Assembly (NCBI RefSeq): GCF_019207085.1
Contig: NZ_JAATOM010000003.1
Location: 496,001 to 560,000, forward strand
Reading direction: 5' to 3'
Length of the DNA stretch: 64,000 nt
DNA from: Variovorax sp. dw_308
Lineage (GTDB): Bacteria > Pseudomonadota > Gammaproteobacteria > Burkholderiales > Burkholderiaceae_C
Shown: positions 63,957 through 64,000 of the stretch, piece by piece
Layout of the letters: each line of letters opens with the position of its first letter
Position numbering within the stretch: the first letter of the stretch is position 1
Program-made: the position numbers and the translations under genes
Notes under the pieces: generated by a model
What the model was told of the DNA's origin: nothing
What the model saw: only the letters and a program-made list of their open reading frames with translations
The model's database searches: none

Positions 63957-64000
63957 CTATTCGGGCAGCATGCAGGCCTCGGCCACAGTGAGGTCGTTGT
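63957..64000 (-). CDS. 3' end of a further minus-strand gene (possibly a DUF3579 protein)
   Basis: Read on the minus strand from the window edge, the frame gives NDLTVAEACMLPE and a TAG stop at 63959-63957, followed by the bidirectional terminator. In many Burkholderiales a DUF3579 gene lies between rpsT and argF in this position, so that is the best guess. Only 13 codons are visible, so identity is not shown by sequence. Confidence 0.45.
   Translation of the reverse strand, partial: NDLTVAEACMLPE

Overview
The window is one contiguous piece of a GC-rich bacterial chromosome. Gene content and order point to Betaproteobacteria, order Burkholderiales, most likely Comamonadaceae and Variovorax-like: xseB-ispA-dxs, rpsP-rimM-trmD-rplS, hda divergent from purM, murJ divergent from rpsT, a type II ThrB next to a BPSS1780-type membrane protein, and a Bug-family receptor. 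The family and genus are inferred from layout and protein character, not from a database search.

Layout. 1-3011: livHMGF branched-chain amino acid ABC transporter, livH cut by the window edge. 2996-6069: dxs, ispA, xseB (isoprenoid precursors plus Exo VII small subunit) on the minus strand. 6325-9395: Rieske oxygenase, EamA exporter, two-domain sulfurtransferase. 9511-12672: a DUF2796 / ABC ATPase / permease / DUF3299 locus resembling zinc-linked Zrg loci. 12797-20287: a DUF3300 lipoprotein with a glutamine-rich tail, FAD monooxygenase, dodecin, DUF3616 protein, an unknown protein, ZIP metal transporter and a secreted dienelactone hydrolase-like protein. 20619-28194: polA, DUF2782 protein, thrB, BPSS1780-like protein, uvrD. 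28430-30266: guaC behind a leader terminator, then an alpha/beta hydrolase.

30352-35420 is the most unusual part. A complete tRNA-Ala(CGC) gene is followed by a LysR regulator and a divergent five-gene catabolic-type cluster (deacetylase-like, cupin, NIPSNAP, FAH-family, Bug receptor). Right after the cluster lies a decayed second copy of the tRNA 3' half, about 85% identical over 59 nt. This is the signature of an island inserted at the tRNA. No integrase remains. An SDR gene, tRNA-Lys(CTT) and a frameshifted IS3-type OrfA remnant follow, so the 30-37 kb stretch is the variable part of the window.

37128-46981: small secreted protein, GAF protein, DEAD-box helicase, orn, M48 protease, pterin dehydratase, rsgA, hisC, CobD/CbiB-like protein and CoA pyrophosphatase. 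47095-49197: rpsP-rimM-trmD-rplS. 49347-57306: GNAT, small membrane protein, Pit transporter with its DUF47 partner, folK, pcnB, hda, purM and a PerM-type protein. 57427-60234: cysteine hydrolase, GST, DJ-1/PfpI protein and an overlapping GlxA-type regulator. 60242-63831: VOC protein, SirB1-like protein, murJ and rpsT. The last 44 bases are the end of another minus-strand gene.

Two structured non-coding elements stand out. One is a 154-bp inverted repeat with a 9-bp tandem repeat behind polA. The other is a 103-nt imperfect palindrome between rsgA and hisC. Most of the window is otherwise ordinary core chromosome.
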